Positions 8,768 through 16,872 of a stretch of 64,000 bases of DNA are shown here, piece by piece. The stretch covers positions 189,405 through 253,404 of the forward strand of contig NZ_CAKMMW010000008.1 of NCBI RefSeq assembly GCF_927798215.1, written 5' to 3'. The notes under the pieces are model-generated. The model made no database searches, was not told the origin of the DNA, and saw nothing but the letters and a program-made list of their open reading frames with translations. Source of the DNA: Paenibacillus_E allorhizoplanae (GTDB taxonomy: Bacteria > Bacillota > Bacilli > Paenibacillales > NBRC-103111). The position numbers and the translations under genes were made by a program. How positions within the stretch are numbered: the stretch's first letter is position 1; the number at the start of each line of letters is the position of its first letter.

Positions 8768-10099
8768 TTAGGTCAGAAGCTCTCCTTCGCAATGGCCAAA
8801 TGTTATTCTGAGTCCGACACTGAGCGGAATCGCCCGTTGAGGTGGGACCTCTTTGACGCCTTCGTTGACCACCGTCGCCTGCCAGGAAGCTGTGGTTAGA
8901 TTCCGAAGCCCCCATACTGAAGGATTGTTCGGATTTTGCGCTAATTGTCCGGCTGGCTCTTCTGCTGTTCGCAGATCGGCAAAAGGATCGATATGGCGTT
9001 TCTTTAAGACCGAGCCCGGAGTCAGCACTATAAAGCTTCTTCCGGAAGCCCCCTTCAGGAGTAAACGGGGCGGTTCCGTTATTTCACGTCCGCAGTACCA
9101 GCAGTTCATCGAGCTCAGTCCTTCGTACCAGAAATTCTCCGCACTGTCATGAGGGCACGTCACAATGCAATCCTCCAGCTCCTGGAACACACTTCGCCAC
9201 TCTCCTTCGGTCACCCTCCGTTTTGGATCTTTAAGACCCACCGAGAAAACATGGATAAACTTTTCCTGAAGCGGCTTCGGCATACAGGCCCATCTTTTTC
9301 TAGCGGTGGCATAATCCGGATCGTTCGGCAATCCATTTCGTTTATCATGGGGATCAAAAATAAACACTGGATCCTCCCCGTAAATTTTCCTCTTTGCTGG
9401 AAGATCCCAGGACCGGATATCATATTCCATCTGACCGTGCATTGGATGATGCCACACCCACAGCTGGAACAACAGCACTGCCAACGAATGAAGATCCGTA
9501 TCGGTGGATGGGTTGGCTTTGCCGGTTACCAGCTCGGGAGCCATATATTCCATAGTCCCCCACACTTGGGAATCGGAATGCATATTCACGCCGATGTTAT
9601 CATTATCACAGATGAGTACCTCACCGGTCTTCGAGTCGAACATAATATTCCCCTTGGAAATATCCCGGTAGCAGAATCCTTCCAAATGCAGCTTCCGGTA
9701 GGAGTCAGTTGCATTGTAAGAGATTTGGCACATGATTTTCATGGACGGGGCCGGCTTCAACCTGTTCCATACCTCACCTAGCTCGGCGAATCGCGAAGTA
9801 TCTATTAGATCCATGATATATCCGAATTGATCGGTGCCATCAGCGACAACAAGATCAAGCGGCCAAACAAATCGGCTTCCGGATTGTCCGCTGGGAGTCC
9901 CATGATGGATCAGAGTACGGATGGCACTTTTTTGCACTTCTGTGGACTGCTCCGGATTGTACCATTTCAAGGCCTTCATTCCGCTGGACAGTCCTTCCAC
10001 CAGAAATACCGCACCTTGTCCACCTTCCCCCAGCTTCTTCTTGACAGTCAGAGTTTCGCCCAGCATCTCAGATTTCAGTTTTTGTCCAATGGCGATCAT
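8768..10099 (-). CDS. Ser/Thr protein kinase with zinc ribbon and FHA-like C-terminus (TerY-P triad type)
   Basis: A 443-residue soluble kinase. Visible are the glycine loop G-E-G-G-Q-G-A (24-30), Lys45 in A-L-K-W, the catalytic loop Y-R-D-I-S-K-G-N (144-151, Asp146), D-N-D (165-167) in place of DFG, and A-P-E (187-189). These changes are usual in the kinases of the TerY-P triads. After the kinase domain come paired Cys motifs (C-x4-C-P-H and C-W-Y-C-G) that look like a zinc ribbon, and a C-terminal beta domain with G-L-R-N-L-T and G-L-R-I-T-F-G resembling a degenerate FHA fold. Its ATG overlaps the phosphatase stop (ATGA), so the two are translationally coupled. Confidence 0.88.
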   Translation of the reverse strand: MIAIGQKLKSEMLGETLTVKKKLGEGGQGAVFLVEGLSSGMKALKWYNPEQSTEVQKSAIRTLIHHGTPSGQSGSRFVWPLDLVVADGTDQFGYIMDLIDTSRFAELGEVWNRLKPAPSMKIMCQISYNATDSYRKLHLEGFCYRDISKGNIMFDSKTGEVLICDNDNIGVNMHSDSQVWGTMEYMAPELVTGKANPSTDTDLHSLAVLLFQLWVWHHPMHGQMEYDIRSWDLPAKRKIYGEDPVFIFDPHDKRNGLPNDPDYATARKRWACMPKPLQEKFIHVFSVGLKDPKRRVTEGEWRSVFQELEDCIVTCPHDSAENFWYEGLSSMNCWYCGREITEPPRLLLKGASGRSFIVLTPGSVLKKRHIDPFADLRTAEEPAGQLAQNPNNPSVWGLRNLTTASWQATVVNEGVKEVPPQRAIPLSVGLRITFGHCEGELLT

Positions 10100-11010
10100 G
10101 CCGGTTCAACCTCCTTATTTTTGGTTCCCTGTGACTTGGACGGTTTGCAATGAAATAAAAGCAGTGCAACTGAGATATCGTCCCCACTCCCCCTGGCGGA
10201 GAAATCCTTCAGGATGTCAGGCAGAAAGCCTCCAAAATGGGATAGTCCCTCTTTCCCCAGCTTACCCAGAAGAGTTCGGCCAAATTGATAGAAGGAATGA
10301 TCTGTTTCGAAGCAATTGGTAAGTCCGTCCGTGCATAACAGAAGCAATGCCGATTCTTTAGGCTGGGGTAACTGGGAAGTCTGCCACAATAATCCGGCTT
10401 CTTCGTGTGACATGGAATAGGTTACATTCCCAATCATCTCATCCGAAGCTCTCGGAAACGGTAATTCAACCGAACCGTCTTTATTCACCAAGAAAATATC
10501 TCCATCACCTAGTTGGCCCAGTAAAATTTGTGACGGGGTGACCATGCATGCAAGCATAGTTGTTCCGTATCGGGAAAAAAGCTTCCGGAATCCCACGGGA
10601 TCCTCAGGAACTTCAATCCCTCTCACCCGTGCATCCGCCAACACTGCTTCGTGCCACCTTCTCTGCACCAATCGTGGGAAGTCGGATTTGAAGCTTCGTT
10701 GCAGAGCTTGTGGATGGATATGAAACTCTTTGTATAAATCGCGCATGACTTCAAGCGCAACGGTACAAGCCAACTTGGAACCGAATTCACTCAGATCGTG
10801 TTTCGCGGAACCGTGACCGTCAGCAATGGTCATCAAAGTGACGCTTTCCTCTGCAACAGAAAACGCCCAGGTGCCAAATGCATCTTGGCACGGCATTCCC
10901 TGCCTCAGATGGGAAGCGCCTGTAACCGAACATGCAAAATGCTCTGCCTGAGGGGTATATCCGTAAATGTAGTGAGGTTCAACGGCAGTCCCTTCTTTGC
11001 GGTCATCCAC
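10096..11010 (-). CDS. PP2C-family protein phosphatase
   Basis: A 304-residue metal-dependent Ser/Thr phosphatase. PP2C motifs are all visible: C-Q-D (41-43), A-D-G-H-G (63-67) with the metal-binding Asp64, L-G-D-G-D, C-T-D-G-L and the closing S-G-D-D-I-S. It has no membrane segment. The GTG at 11010 has AGGAGG 8 bases upstream. It lies between the vWA gene (17-base gap) and the kinase (4-base overlap), the gene order of TerY-P signalling triads, and presumably reverses the kinase's phosphorylation. Confidence 0.9.
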   Translation of the reverse strand: MDDRKEGTAVEPHYIYGYTPQAEHFACSVTGASHLRQGMPCQDAFGTWAFSVAEESVTLMTIADGHGSAKHDLSEFGSKLACTVALEVMRDLYKEFHIHPQALQRSFKSDFPRLVQRRWHEAVLADARVRGIEVPEDPVGFRKLFSRYGTTMLACMVTPSQILLGQLGDGDIFLVNKDGSVELPFPRASDEMIGNVTYSMSHEEAGLLWQTSQLPQPKESALLLLCTDGLTNCFETDHSFYQFGRTLLGKLGKEGLSHFGGFLPDILKDFSARGSGDDISVALLLFHCKPSKSQGTKNKEVEPA

Positions 11011-11027
11011 TTAAGCAGCCTCCTACA

Positions 11028-11753
11028 TCAAAATACATCAGTACTCGACGATGCCACCTGGACTTGCGGAGGAGAGGCCAGCGCGACATTATGTTGATCA
11101 TTGGCCGGATCTCCTGCTTTGCTCTTGCCGACAGAGGCGCCGATTGACGCAGTGATGCTTGCCCATTGAATATAGGCAATCAGCTTCTCAGGTGTATCGG
11201 CTTTCAGAACGCCGATCTCTTGGTGACTGACGAATTTTAACAGCTGTTCTTCGTCGTATTCCCGGTCCTTGCCGATAGCGATTACCAGTTTGACGGAGCG
11301 TTTCCCCCACGGAAGACTATTCAAATTCTGTATCGCCTTTTCATATTCGCTCTCCGGATCCGTACAGAATCCATCGGAAAGTAGGATGCACACAGGAGGG
11401 TAGCCGCGCCGGTTCATTTTCTCGATATCCAGCTCGTTCGCAAGCAAGTTTATGGCTTGTGCGGTAGCCGTAACTCCATTTGCCCTTACTTCCGGCCATA
11501 CGAATTTTTCAAGAGGTATTGGATTTGGACCCACATGCCAGCTGGCATCATTGGAAAATTTAATGGCCCGCATCATAATTTGCACCTCAGGATGTGCGGA
11601 CACGGCCTTTTGGATTTGTGGAATAACATCTTGGATGGCGCGGTTTAAACTTGCGATCTTCTGGCCTTCCATGGAACCCGAACAATCAACTAACCAGAAA
11701 AATTGAAGTGTTCTCTTAACGATTTCACCTTCAAGGACAGGGCCATTAGTCAT
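11028..11753 (-). CDS. vWA domain protein (TerY-like)
   Basis: A 241-residue protein almost filled by a von Willebrand factor A domain. The metal-ion site D-x-S-G-S is intact at residues 23-27, with the Thr of G-V-T-A-T and the Asp of L-L-S-D-G further on. The last 30 residues are a flexible Ala/Ser/Gln-rich tail. It has a clear AAGGAGA site before the ATG and is the first gene of the minus-strand operon with PP2C, kinase and two membrane proteins. TerY-like vWA proteins are proposed to scaffold the phosphatase and kinase; ligand binding here is inferred. Confidence 0.87.
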   Translation of the reverse strand: MTNGPVLEGEIVKRTLQFFWLVDCSGSMEGQKIASLNRAIQDVIPQIQKAVSAHPEVQIMMRAIKFSNDASWHVGPNPIPLEKFVWPEVRANGVTATAQAINLLANELDIEKMNRRGYPPVCILLSDGFCTDPESEYEKAIQNLNSLPWGKRSVKLVIAIGKDREYDEEQLLKFVSHQEIGVLKADTPEKLIAYIQWASITASIGASVGKSKAGDPANDQHNVALASPPQVQVASSSTDVF

Positions 11754-11885
11754 ACATATTTCTCCTTATTGATTAGGATGATACTGCTAATTTTCAGAAT
11801 CAGTAAATAATATATCACAATCCTTTCGTAAATTTTGTCGTATTATGGCGTTTTTTTCTCAGATACTCTTTACCTCACGACTATA

Positions 11886-11969
11886 GACCTAGGCGTTTCT
11901 TTAACCTATCAATCGGTCAATGGTAAAGTTACTGGATATGCCTCGAAATCGTACATTACGCTTAAGTAA
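11886..11969 (+). pseudogene. Remnant of an SH3-type domain end
   Basis: An open frame ending at TAA 11967-11969 reads N-G-K-V-T-G-Y-A-S-K-S-Y-I-T-L-K before the stop. This is the usual end of bacterial SH3 domains (G-x-x-G-Y-V-S-x-x-Y-L-x-L). No start or upstream domain is present, so it is read as the surviving tail of a cell-wall protein gene. Confidence 0.4.
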
Positions 11970-12100
11970 ATAAAAAATTTAAAATTTGGACTTTAAAACA
12001 ACGAAAACCGCGGGATTCATTTCCACGGCTCTTCTCAAGTATCACGCTTATTGATCATCCACTCCCCAAAAAGTATTATTCATATTACAACTAATGTTGA

Positions 12101-12220
12101 TTATGCATTATGTTTTGTGACTATTTTACTTGTATCTTTCAACATATCCATCATTTCATTTTCAGAAATGTTAAATAATTTTTGTTCTGGTATAATTATA
12201 TACTTTCCTCCAATCAGTAG
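12101..12220 (-). pseudogene. Possible remnant of an unknown small gene
   Basis: A minus-strand frame of about 40 codons ending at 12101 reads G-G-K-Y-I-I-I-P-E-Q-K-L-F-N and then a charged amphipathic helix (S-E-N-E-M-M-D-M-L-K-D). Composition is protein-like, but there is no start codon with a ribosome site and a stop lies just upstream. I do not recognise it. Confidence 0.25.
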
Positions 12221-12440
12221 CGGTTAGCAATCTTCACCTCTCGTTGAAGGTCAAACTACATTTATAATCCAAATTTACCCATAAAAAGAATATCATGATT
12301 AGTTATTGAGTGAGGAAAGGCCACCCGGATTACCTCAAGTTTCTATTTAGTTATTGAACGATAGTTTTCTAATTTATTCTCGTTAAACTGCACTCACCGT
12401 TAATAAAGACGCTCAGCTTCTGGAAGAAGCACAAGCATCT

Positions 12441-13643
12441 TTATCTTGCTAAGAAACCCATTACAGTGGCTACAATGTCGTCGTAAGTACGAATGGTAAT
12501 ATTTGAATAATCGTTCTCAATTGCTCTCCATAATTCAGGCGGAAACATGAGCCTACGGCCAACGACAAGAAATCTTCGTGGCAGATATACTTGAATTCCA
12601 AATGTATTTTTTACAAACTCTCGATTTCGGGGATCATTAAAATATTCACTATAAACTCGAGTCTGAGCAATATACGAATGAAGTTCTGCAGAAAAAGTTT
12701 CGCGGTTATTCCGCCCAACAACCGCTGAGTTACTTTTGAGATCAGGAAGTTTAAATTCAACAATATCAGCGAATCCATTCGATGCGGTAATAAGAAAGTC
12801 AGGACGGATTGCACTTCGGTCTGGTTCTCCAACCCATGCACATTCTATTTCATCGCTTACATATTGACCGAAAAAGGCCATATTTAAAATAAAGTGATGT
12901 TCTGGTTGCGATAAAAACCGAGTAATATCCGTTTCTGAGACATTCTCTGAATTAAATAGTTCAATAAAACGATTTAGTATTGTGAGCTTGTCAAACTGAA
13001 AATCAAATTTTTCAGGAATAGTGTAACGGGAATCTCTAAGGGCTAGCGAAGTAATATTAGACCACAAATGCACTCCAATTTCTTCATGATCCTCGTCAAC
13101 ATCCTTGCGTGAAATAGGGAAAATATCCATCCATTGAATATTACGGACTTTTAATCCGTCGCCACTTTTCGCATAAAAGTAGCTATTACGGATTCGCATC
13201 TGTTTTTCTCCAGCCAAGATAAGACCATTCGTGTTTAAACAAAACATCATTTCTTGAGCAAGAAAATTCCAATTGTTATCAACCAAGATAGTTGTGGCCT
13301 CATCGGTTGCTACAAATAGATCATCCATTTCATCGATTATTGGGACGGGAATTCCCGTGCCATTAAATTTAAGTCCTACGATTTCTTCGATTAAGTTTTC
13401 TGACTCTGAGTAATCATTGATAGTAAAATTTATTTCCCAACCATCAACAATTTCTTTCTTATAGGGTCCTACATATTCAATTGCCAGATGATTTTTACCA
13501 AGATAAATGCAGATGTTATCAGGATTGAGAAGGAAAGCAGGAAAGGAACGTTTTAGCTCTTTATTGTGCTCAAGAGCGAACCATATTTGACTCAGATACT
13601 TATCTCTTAACGTGGACATTAATTCTGTTATTATTTCATCCAA
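12441..13643 (-). CDS. Shedu-like anti-phage nuclease (DUF4263 family)
   Basis: A 400-residue soluble protein. The C-terminal third carries the PD-(D/E)xK nuclease core of DUF4263/Shedu proteins: R-P-D-F-L-I (Asp282), then I-V-E-F-K-L-P (Glu296, Lys298), and the downstream helix A-E-L-H-S-Y-I-A-Q-T-R-V-Y (Gln327) followed by F-L-V-V-G-R. The first 230 residues form a family-variable N-terminal region that probably senses the trigger. TTG 13643 is chosen because GGAGG sits 8 bases upstream; the GTG three codons earlier overlaps it. Shedu is a single-gene phage defence system. The gene stands alone, divergent from a serine recombinase, within the tRNA-Leu island, which fits mobile defence cargo. 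Confidence 0.75.
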   Translation of the reverse strand: MDEIITELMSTLRDKYLSQIWFALEHNKELKRSFPAFLLNPDNICIYLGKNHLAIEYVGPYKKEIVDGWEINFTINDYSESENLIEEIVGLKFNGTGIPVPIIDEMDDLFVATDEATTILVDNNWNFLAQEMMFCLNTNGLILAGEKQMRIRNSYFYAKSGDGLKVRNIQWMDIFPISRKDVDEDHEEIGVHLWSNITSLALRDSRYTIPEKFDFQFDKLTILNRFIELFNSENVSETDITRFLSQPEHHFILNMAFFGQYVSDEIECAWVGEPDRSAIRPDFLITASNGFADIVEFKLPDLKSNSAVVGRNNRETFSAELHSYIAQTRVYSEYFNDPRNREFVKNTFGIQVYLPRRFLVVGRRLMFPPELWRAIENDYSNITIRTYDDIVATVMGFLAR

Positions 13644-14090
13644 GTATAGCACCTCCTTTTATATGGAATAGTATACCAATTACAATGCCTCAGAACCATG
13701 TATTCTTTTTGACTACTAAAATAGCTCATCTTAGCTATGATTCGACCATTCACCCATAAGTTTGATTATCTATTCGGTGTTTACTTATCACCCATCATTT
13801 CCACTGTACAGTCACTCAGCTATTCGGGATTTCCTTGGCGACACCAAATTTATCTACTTTGTATATTGCTGTTCATCATCAAAAATTTGCTCATAAAAAC
13901 TCACTTTTGGGTCAGTATTATCGAAGAAGTCTTTTACTCTGATAGAAGTTCCTTTCTCAAAATTGAATCACTCTCTTTCACAAATATGGTATCACAACTC
14001 AAAAGTATTGACACCAGTCCTTCAACAACATAGAATCAAGGTATCAATCGGTGTCATAACTTAGGTTCATAATCAAAGGGGGAAATTACA
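13644..14090. other. Divergent intergenic region
   Basis: About 450 AT-rich bases between the Shedu-like gene and the recombinase. A 98-codon frame at 13737-14033 lacks a ribosome site and has no recognisable pattern, so it is not called. The region must hold both promoters, but no clear -35/-10 pair stood out. Confidence 0.4.
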
Positions 14091-14645
14091 GTGAATTACG
14101 GGTATGCAAGGGTATCAGGACTAGGTCAGGACCTGGACATTCAGATTGAACAGTTGAAAGCCGCGGGGGCTGACAAAGTTTACAGTGAGAAGATCACAGG
14201 GACCCACAAAGATCGTCCAGAGCTGCAACGTCTACTAGCGGATCTAAAGCGTGGCGATACTCTTATGGTAACTAAACTAGACCGCTTTGCACGTACAGCG
14301 GTGGATGGTATGACGATGGTCAAGGAACTCCTAGGAAGGGGAGTACGCATTCAGATACTGAATATGGGACTACTAGAGGATACGCCGATAGGACGAGCTA
14401 TGCTTGCTGTATTCGCGGCTATGGCGGAATTTGAAAGGGATATGATCGTAGAACGTACCCAAGAAGGTAAAGCCGTGGCTAGGCTGAAGGAAGGCTTTAC
14501 AGAAGGTAGACCCAAGTCGTACACGGCCAAGCAGCTAAATCACGCTATGGAGCTTCTAGGAGATAACTCCTATAACCAGGTAGCCGCTATGACTGGGATC
14601 AGCAAATCAACCCTAATACGTGAGATGAACAAACGCAAAGCCTGA
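14091..14645 (+). CDS. Small serine recombinase (resolvase/invertase family)
   Basis: A 184-residue small serine recombinase. The N-terminal catalytic domain has G-Y-A-R-V-S with nucleophile Ser9, then T-K-L-D-R-F-A-R-T and the long E helix A-E-F-E-R-D-M-I-V-E-R-T, and a C-terminal helix-turn-helix (about 138-182, N-Q-V-A-A-M-T-G-I-S-K-S-T-L). Length is normal and nothing appears missing. The start is GTG, 7 bases after AAAGGGGGA. Two decayed copies of its C-terminal helix-turn-helix lie 1.3 and 1.8 kb downstream. Such enzymes resolve cointegrates or invert DNA; the target site is not known. Confidence 0.9.
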   Translation: MNYGYARVSGLGQDLDIQIEQLKAAGADKVYSEKITGTHKDRPELQRLLADLKRGDTLMVTKLDRFARTAVDGMTMVKELLGRGVRIQILNMGLLEDTPIGRAMLAVFAAMAEFERDMIVERTQEGKAVARLKEGFTEGRPKSYTAKQLNHAMELLGDNSYNQVAAMTGISKSTLIREMNKRKA

Positions 14646-14722
14646 CGGTGGTTTCGTTGGGCTTCTTCTAACTTAGATTCCCCTACCCCGTGGGGTGAGA
14701 TGCCCCAAGTCCACCATCAAGT
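14646..14722 (+). other. Nested inverted repeats after recombinase gene
   Basis: Three nested pairings are visible right after the stop codon: GGTGG with CCACC, GGGC with GCCC, and CCCC with GGGG in the centre. Together they could fold as one long RNA or cruciform hairpin of about 70 bases. It has no T-run, so a simple terminator is unlikely. Confidence 0.4.
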
Positions 14723-14780
14723 GCCTAGAAAAAATTTATTATGTTTCCTAAATCCTAGCGTCCAAGATCCTCCAATAGAA

Positions 14781-14801
14781 ATGACGTGGCGGCTGCGTCA
14801 T
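14781..14801. repeat. Short inverted repeat (6-bp arms)
   Basis: ATGACG at 14781-14786 and CGTCAT at 14796-14801 form a perfect inverted repeat with a 9-base centre, in the non-coding stretch downstream of the recombinase. It could be a protein-binding site; nothing further supports this. Confidence 0.3.
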
Positions 14802-14990
14802 AGTGCGTGCTTCAATTTGTTTCACCGCTATACTTAATTTTCCAGTCGGTTAGGCTGTTAAGAGTTTTAATTGACCACATTCTTATCGTTTGTAAGATGT
14901 AGTTTACGGTTTTGGGATAAAGTGAGATACTGTTAATTACAGGAAAGAAGCCAATACCTCAACCGATGAGGGGGAATTAAGGGGGAAAAA

Positions 14991-15872
14991 ATGAAAAAGA
15001 AAATAGTCGTTTTGTCTGTAGCTTTAATGTTAGTTGCAACAGTAGTAAGCGCATCGAGTTTGAATGGTGAGTATAAAGGTAATCCGATTGTTAAAGTGAG
15101 AGTGAATGGAAATGTAGTAAATCCCGAAGTACCAGCACAGATTATAGACGGAAGTACATTATTGCCTCTTCGTGTTATTTCTGAATCACTTGGTGCTAAT
15201 GTAACGTGGAATCAAGATACATATAGTGTCGATATAAAATCATCTGTTTCTCCACTGACTAGTCCTGGAGTTGATGCGGTTGGATTAGCAAAGGAGTTTA
15301 AATCAAGTGGTATCGATTATGTGACCGTATCGACTAACGGTGGCGACTTTATCATGCTCTCGTTCATTGCAGGAAAAGCATTGAGCGATATTCTTAATGA
15401 TGCCAATACATTTGCTAATATATTGCAGCGAACCGCTGGAACTTCAGCTACTTATTTAGAAATTAATGGTACCGACGGACAGAAATTTAATGTCTTAGTG
15501 GCTGCTGTGAAGGACTTTTTAGCTGGTAAAATTAATCAAGAAACTCTGAATACGTACTATAGGTTAAATGGTCAAAGCTCTGATAATCAGACATCCAATA
15601 CACCATCTAATCCAATAAATACCGCTCCAATAAATACAAGTCCAATAACCACTTCTACAGTAATTGAAAGTAAAATAGATGGGAATTTTGAGGGTTGGGA
15701 AGGGGATACGATATTTAAACTACAAAACGGACAAATTTGGCAACAAGATTCATATGCCTATAAGTATTCTTACAAGTACAGCCCGAAGGTTCTTATATAC
15801 AAATCTGGTTCACGTTATAAGATGAAAGTTGACGGTATAGATACGGAAATCTATGTAAAACAACTTAAATAA
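14991..15872 (+). CDS. Secreted stalk-domain protein (copper amine oxidase N-terminal-like)
   Basis: A 293-residue secreted protein. Residues 1-21 are a signal peptide (K-K-K start, hydrophobic core, V-S-A-S). Residues about 34-85 are the stalk domain of PF07833, with V-R-V-N-G, D-G-S-T-L-L-P-L-R-V-I-S-E-S-L-G and V-T-W-N, very common in Paenibacillus surface proteins. A middle alpha/beta region, an Asn/Pro/Thr linker (about 200-220) and a C-terminal beta domain with Q-N-G-Q-I-W-Q-Q and Y-K-Y-S-Y-K-Y follow. The ATG has a GGGGG site about 7 bases upstream, and a GC-rich terminator starts at the stop codon, so it is a single-gene unit. No catalytic domain is present. Confidence 0.85.
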   Translation: MKKKIVVLSVALMLVATVVSASSLNGEYKGNPIVKVRVNGNVVNPEVPAQIIDGSTLLPLRVISESLGANVTWNQDTYSVDIKSSVSPLTSPGVDAVGLAKEFKSSGIDYVTVSTNGGDFIMLSFIAGKALSDILNDANTFANILQRTAGTSATYLEINGTDGQKFNVLVAAVKDFLAGKINQETLNTYYRLNGQSSDNQTSNTPSNPINTAPINTSPITTSTVIESKIDGNFEGWEGDTIFKLQNGQIWQQDSYAYKYSYKYSPKVLIYKSGSRYKMKVDGIDTEIYVKQLK

Positions 15873-15891
15873 GCCCTTCGGGGCTTTTTTA
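15872..15891 (+). terminator. Intrinsic terminator of stalk-protein gene
   Basis: AGCCC-TTCG-GGGCT tetraloop hairpin followed by T6, directly at the stop codon. Confidence 0.9.
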
Positions 15892-15930
15892 TTTTGAGGA
15901 ACATTTCGCATATAAATTCAGTCCCTGTCA

Positions 15931-16057
15931 TTTCATGCTCTTAATCCTACTTGCTGGTAACTCCTACACCGAAGTATCCGCCATTACAGGTATTAGTAAG
16001 TCAACTCTAATCCGTGAAATAAGAAAGCGTAACGCTTTATGTGTACCCAACTATTAG
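15931..16057 (+). pseudogene. Remnant of serine recombinase C-terminus, copy 1
   Basis: The frame ending at TAG 16055-16057 reads A-G-N-S-Y-T-E-V-S-A-I-T-G-I-S-K-S-T-L and then I-R-E-I-R-K-R, nearly matching the helix-turn-helix end of the intact recombinase at 14091-14645. The catalytic domain and start are absent. A terminator overlaps its end. Confidence 0.8.
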
Positions 16058-16070
16058 GTTGGGTATTTTG
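16045..16070 (+). terminator. Intrinsic terminator after recombinase remnant
   Basis: ACCCAAC at 16045-16051 pairs with GTTGGGT at 16058-16064, followed by ATTTTG. Confidence 0.6.
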
Positions 16071-16181
16071 CAATTTTAATGCTAATAATCTAAATTCTTA
16101 TAGGTAGAAGAATGGATCATTACGCTATAAAACATTGCAGACACGAAACATATAGAACATCCGAAAATCACATCAATAAAG

Positions 16182-16226
16182 AAGGCTACCTGTGGGAAAG
16201 TTTCCCGACCAAGTAGCCTTTTTTCA
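16182..16226 (+). terminator. Intrinsic terminator without an assigned gene
   Basis: AAGGCTAC at 16182-16189 pairs with GTAGCCTT at 16213-16220, with an inner GGGAAA/TTTCCC arm, and is followed by T6. The 110 bases upstream hold no open frame with a ribosome site, so it may end a small RNA or a lost gene. Confidence 0.75.
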
Positions 16227-16371
16227 TAACTTCCAAATGCTAGAAATAACTATGTTCGAGGAATTTCACTATACTGATTCAAAATGTCATCTGCTGATAA
16301 TTTGTGAAGAACAATTAACTCCTGGATTTTGGTCTCAGATAAATCATTGAGGTCCATTTGCTTAAATTCAT

Positions 16372-16459
16372 CCTATAAAGAAGTATCCAGTATGACATGA
16401 CTGGCATTAGTAAATCTACATTGATTCGTGAAGTACGAACGAATCGAACTCATTTATAA
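16372..16459 (+). pseudogene. Remnant of serine recombinase C-terminus, copy 2 (frameshifted)
   Basis: Two adjoining frames read Y-K-E-V-S-S-M-T then, after a frame change in a short repeated ATGACATGAC, M-T-G-I-S-K-S-T-L-I-R-E-V-R before a TAA. This is the same recombinase helix-turn-helix as at 14091-14645 and 15931-16057, more decayed. Confidence 0.75.
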
Positions 16460-16872
16460 TTTTCACACATGTTTTCAGGTGAGTTAGTATGATCTTAGCG
16501 GAAGCACCGCCATCATAATTTTCTAACAGTTTAAACTGAACTGTTGATTCTCGTTATTATAATTTCCCACGTGTCTTGTATGGAAATATTTTTCTATTCC
16601 AAATGGATGCTGTTCTTATTGTATTGCCTAATTCCTCAGAAATCTTTTAAGAATTATGCTTGAGAACCAATTCTCGAATGTAGTTCCACATTACTCCTTA
16701 TTTCCGTCAATACACTCATTTGACAAATTTTTCAAATGCAGCATTATTTAAGAAGAACGTAAATTTTATTTTTTCCCACTTTCTTACTAACGACAAAGCA
16801 AACAACAAATATTAAACTTTATGGTGCTCATTTAATAATGGGTATACATCAACAATAAGGAGGCTGCATTTT
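16460..16872. other. Intergenic, AT-rich, no gene seen
   Basis: About 400 AT-rich bases before the integrase with no open frame that has a ribosome site. It probably holds the integrase promoter and, by analogy with other elements, integrase arm sites, but no repeated arm sequence was recognised. Confidence 0.4.

Larger units (their letters stand above)
11754..12440. other. Accessory gap with gene remnants
   Basis: About 690 AT-rich bases between the kinase operon and the Shedu-like gene. Apart from two protein-like fragments listed separately (11886-11969 and 12101-12220) I see no complete gene. A short inverted repeat CCGCGG ... CCACGG lies near 12008-12030. Confidence 0.4.

Noticed and set aside
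13737..14033. 98-codon open frame on the plus strand
   Set aside because: No ribosome site, unusual composition for a protein, no recognisable motif, and it lies in a divergent promoter region.
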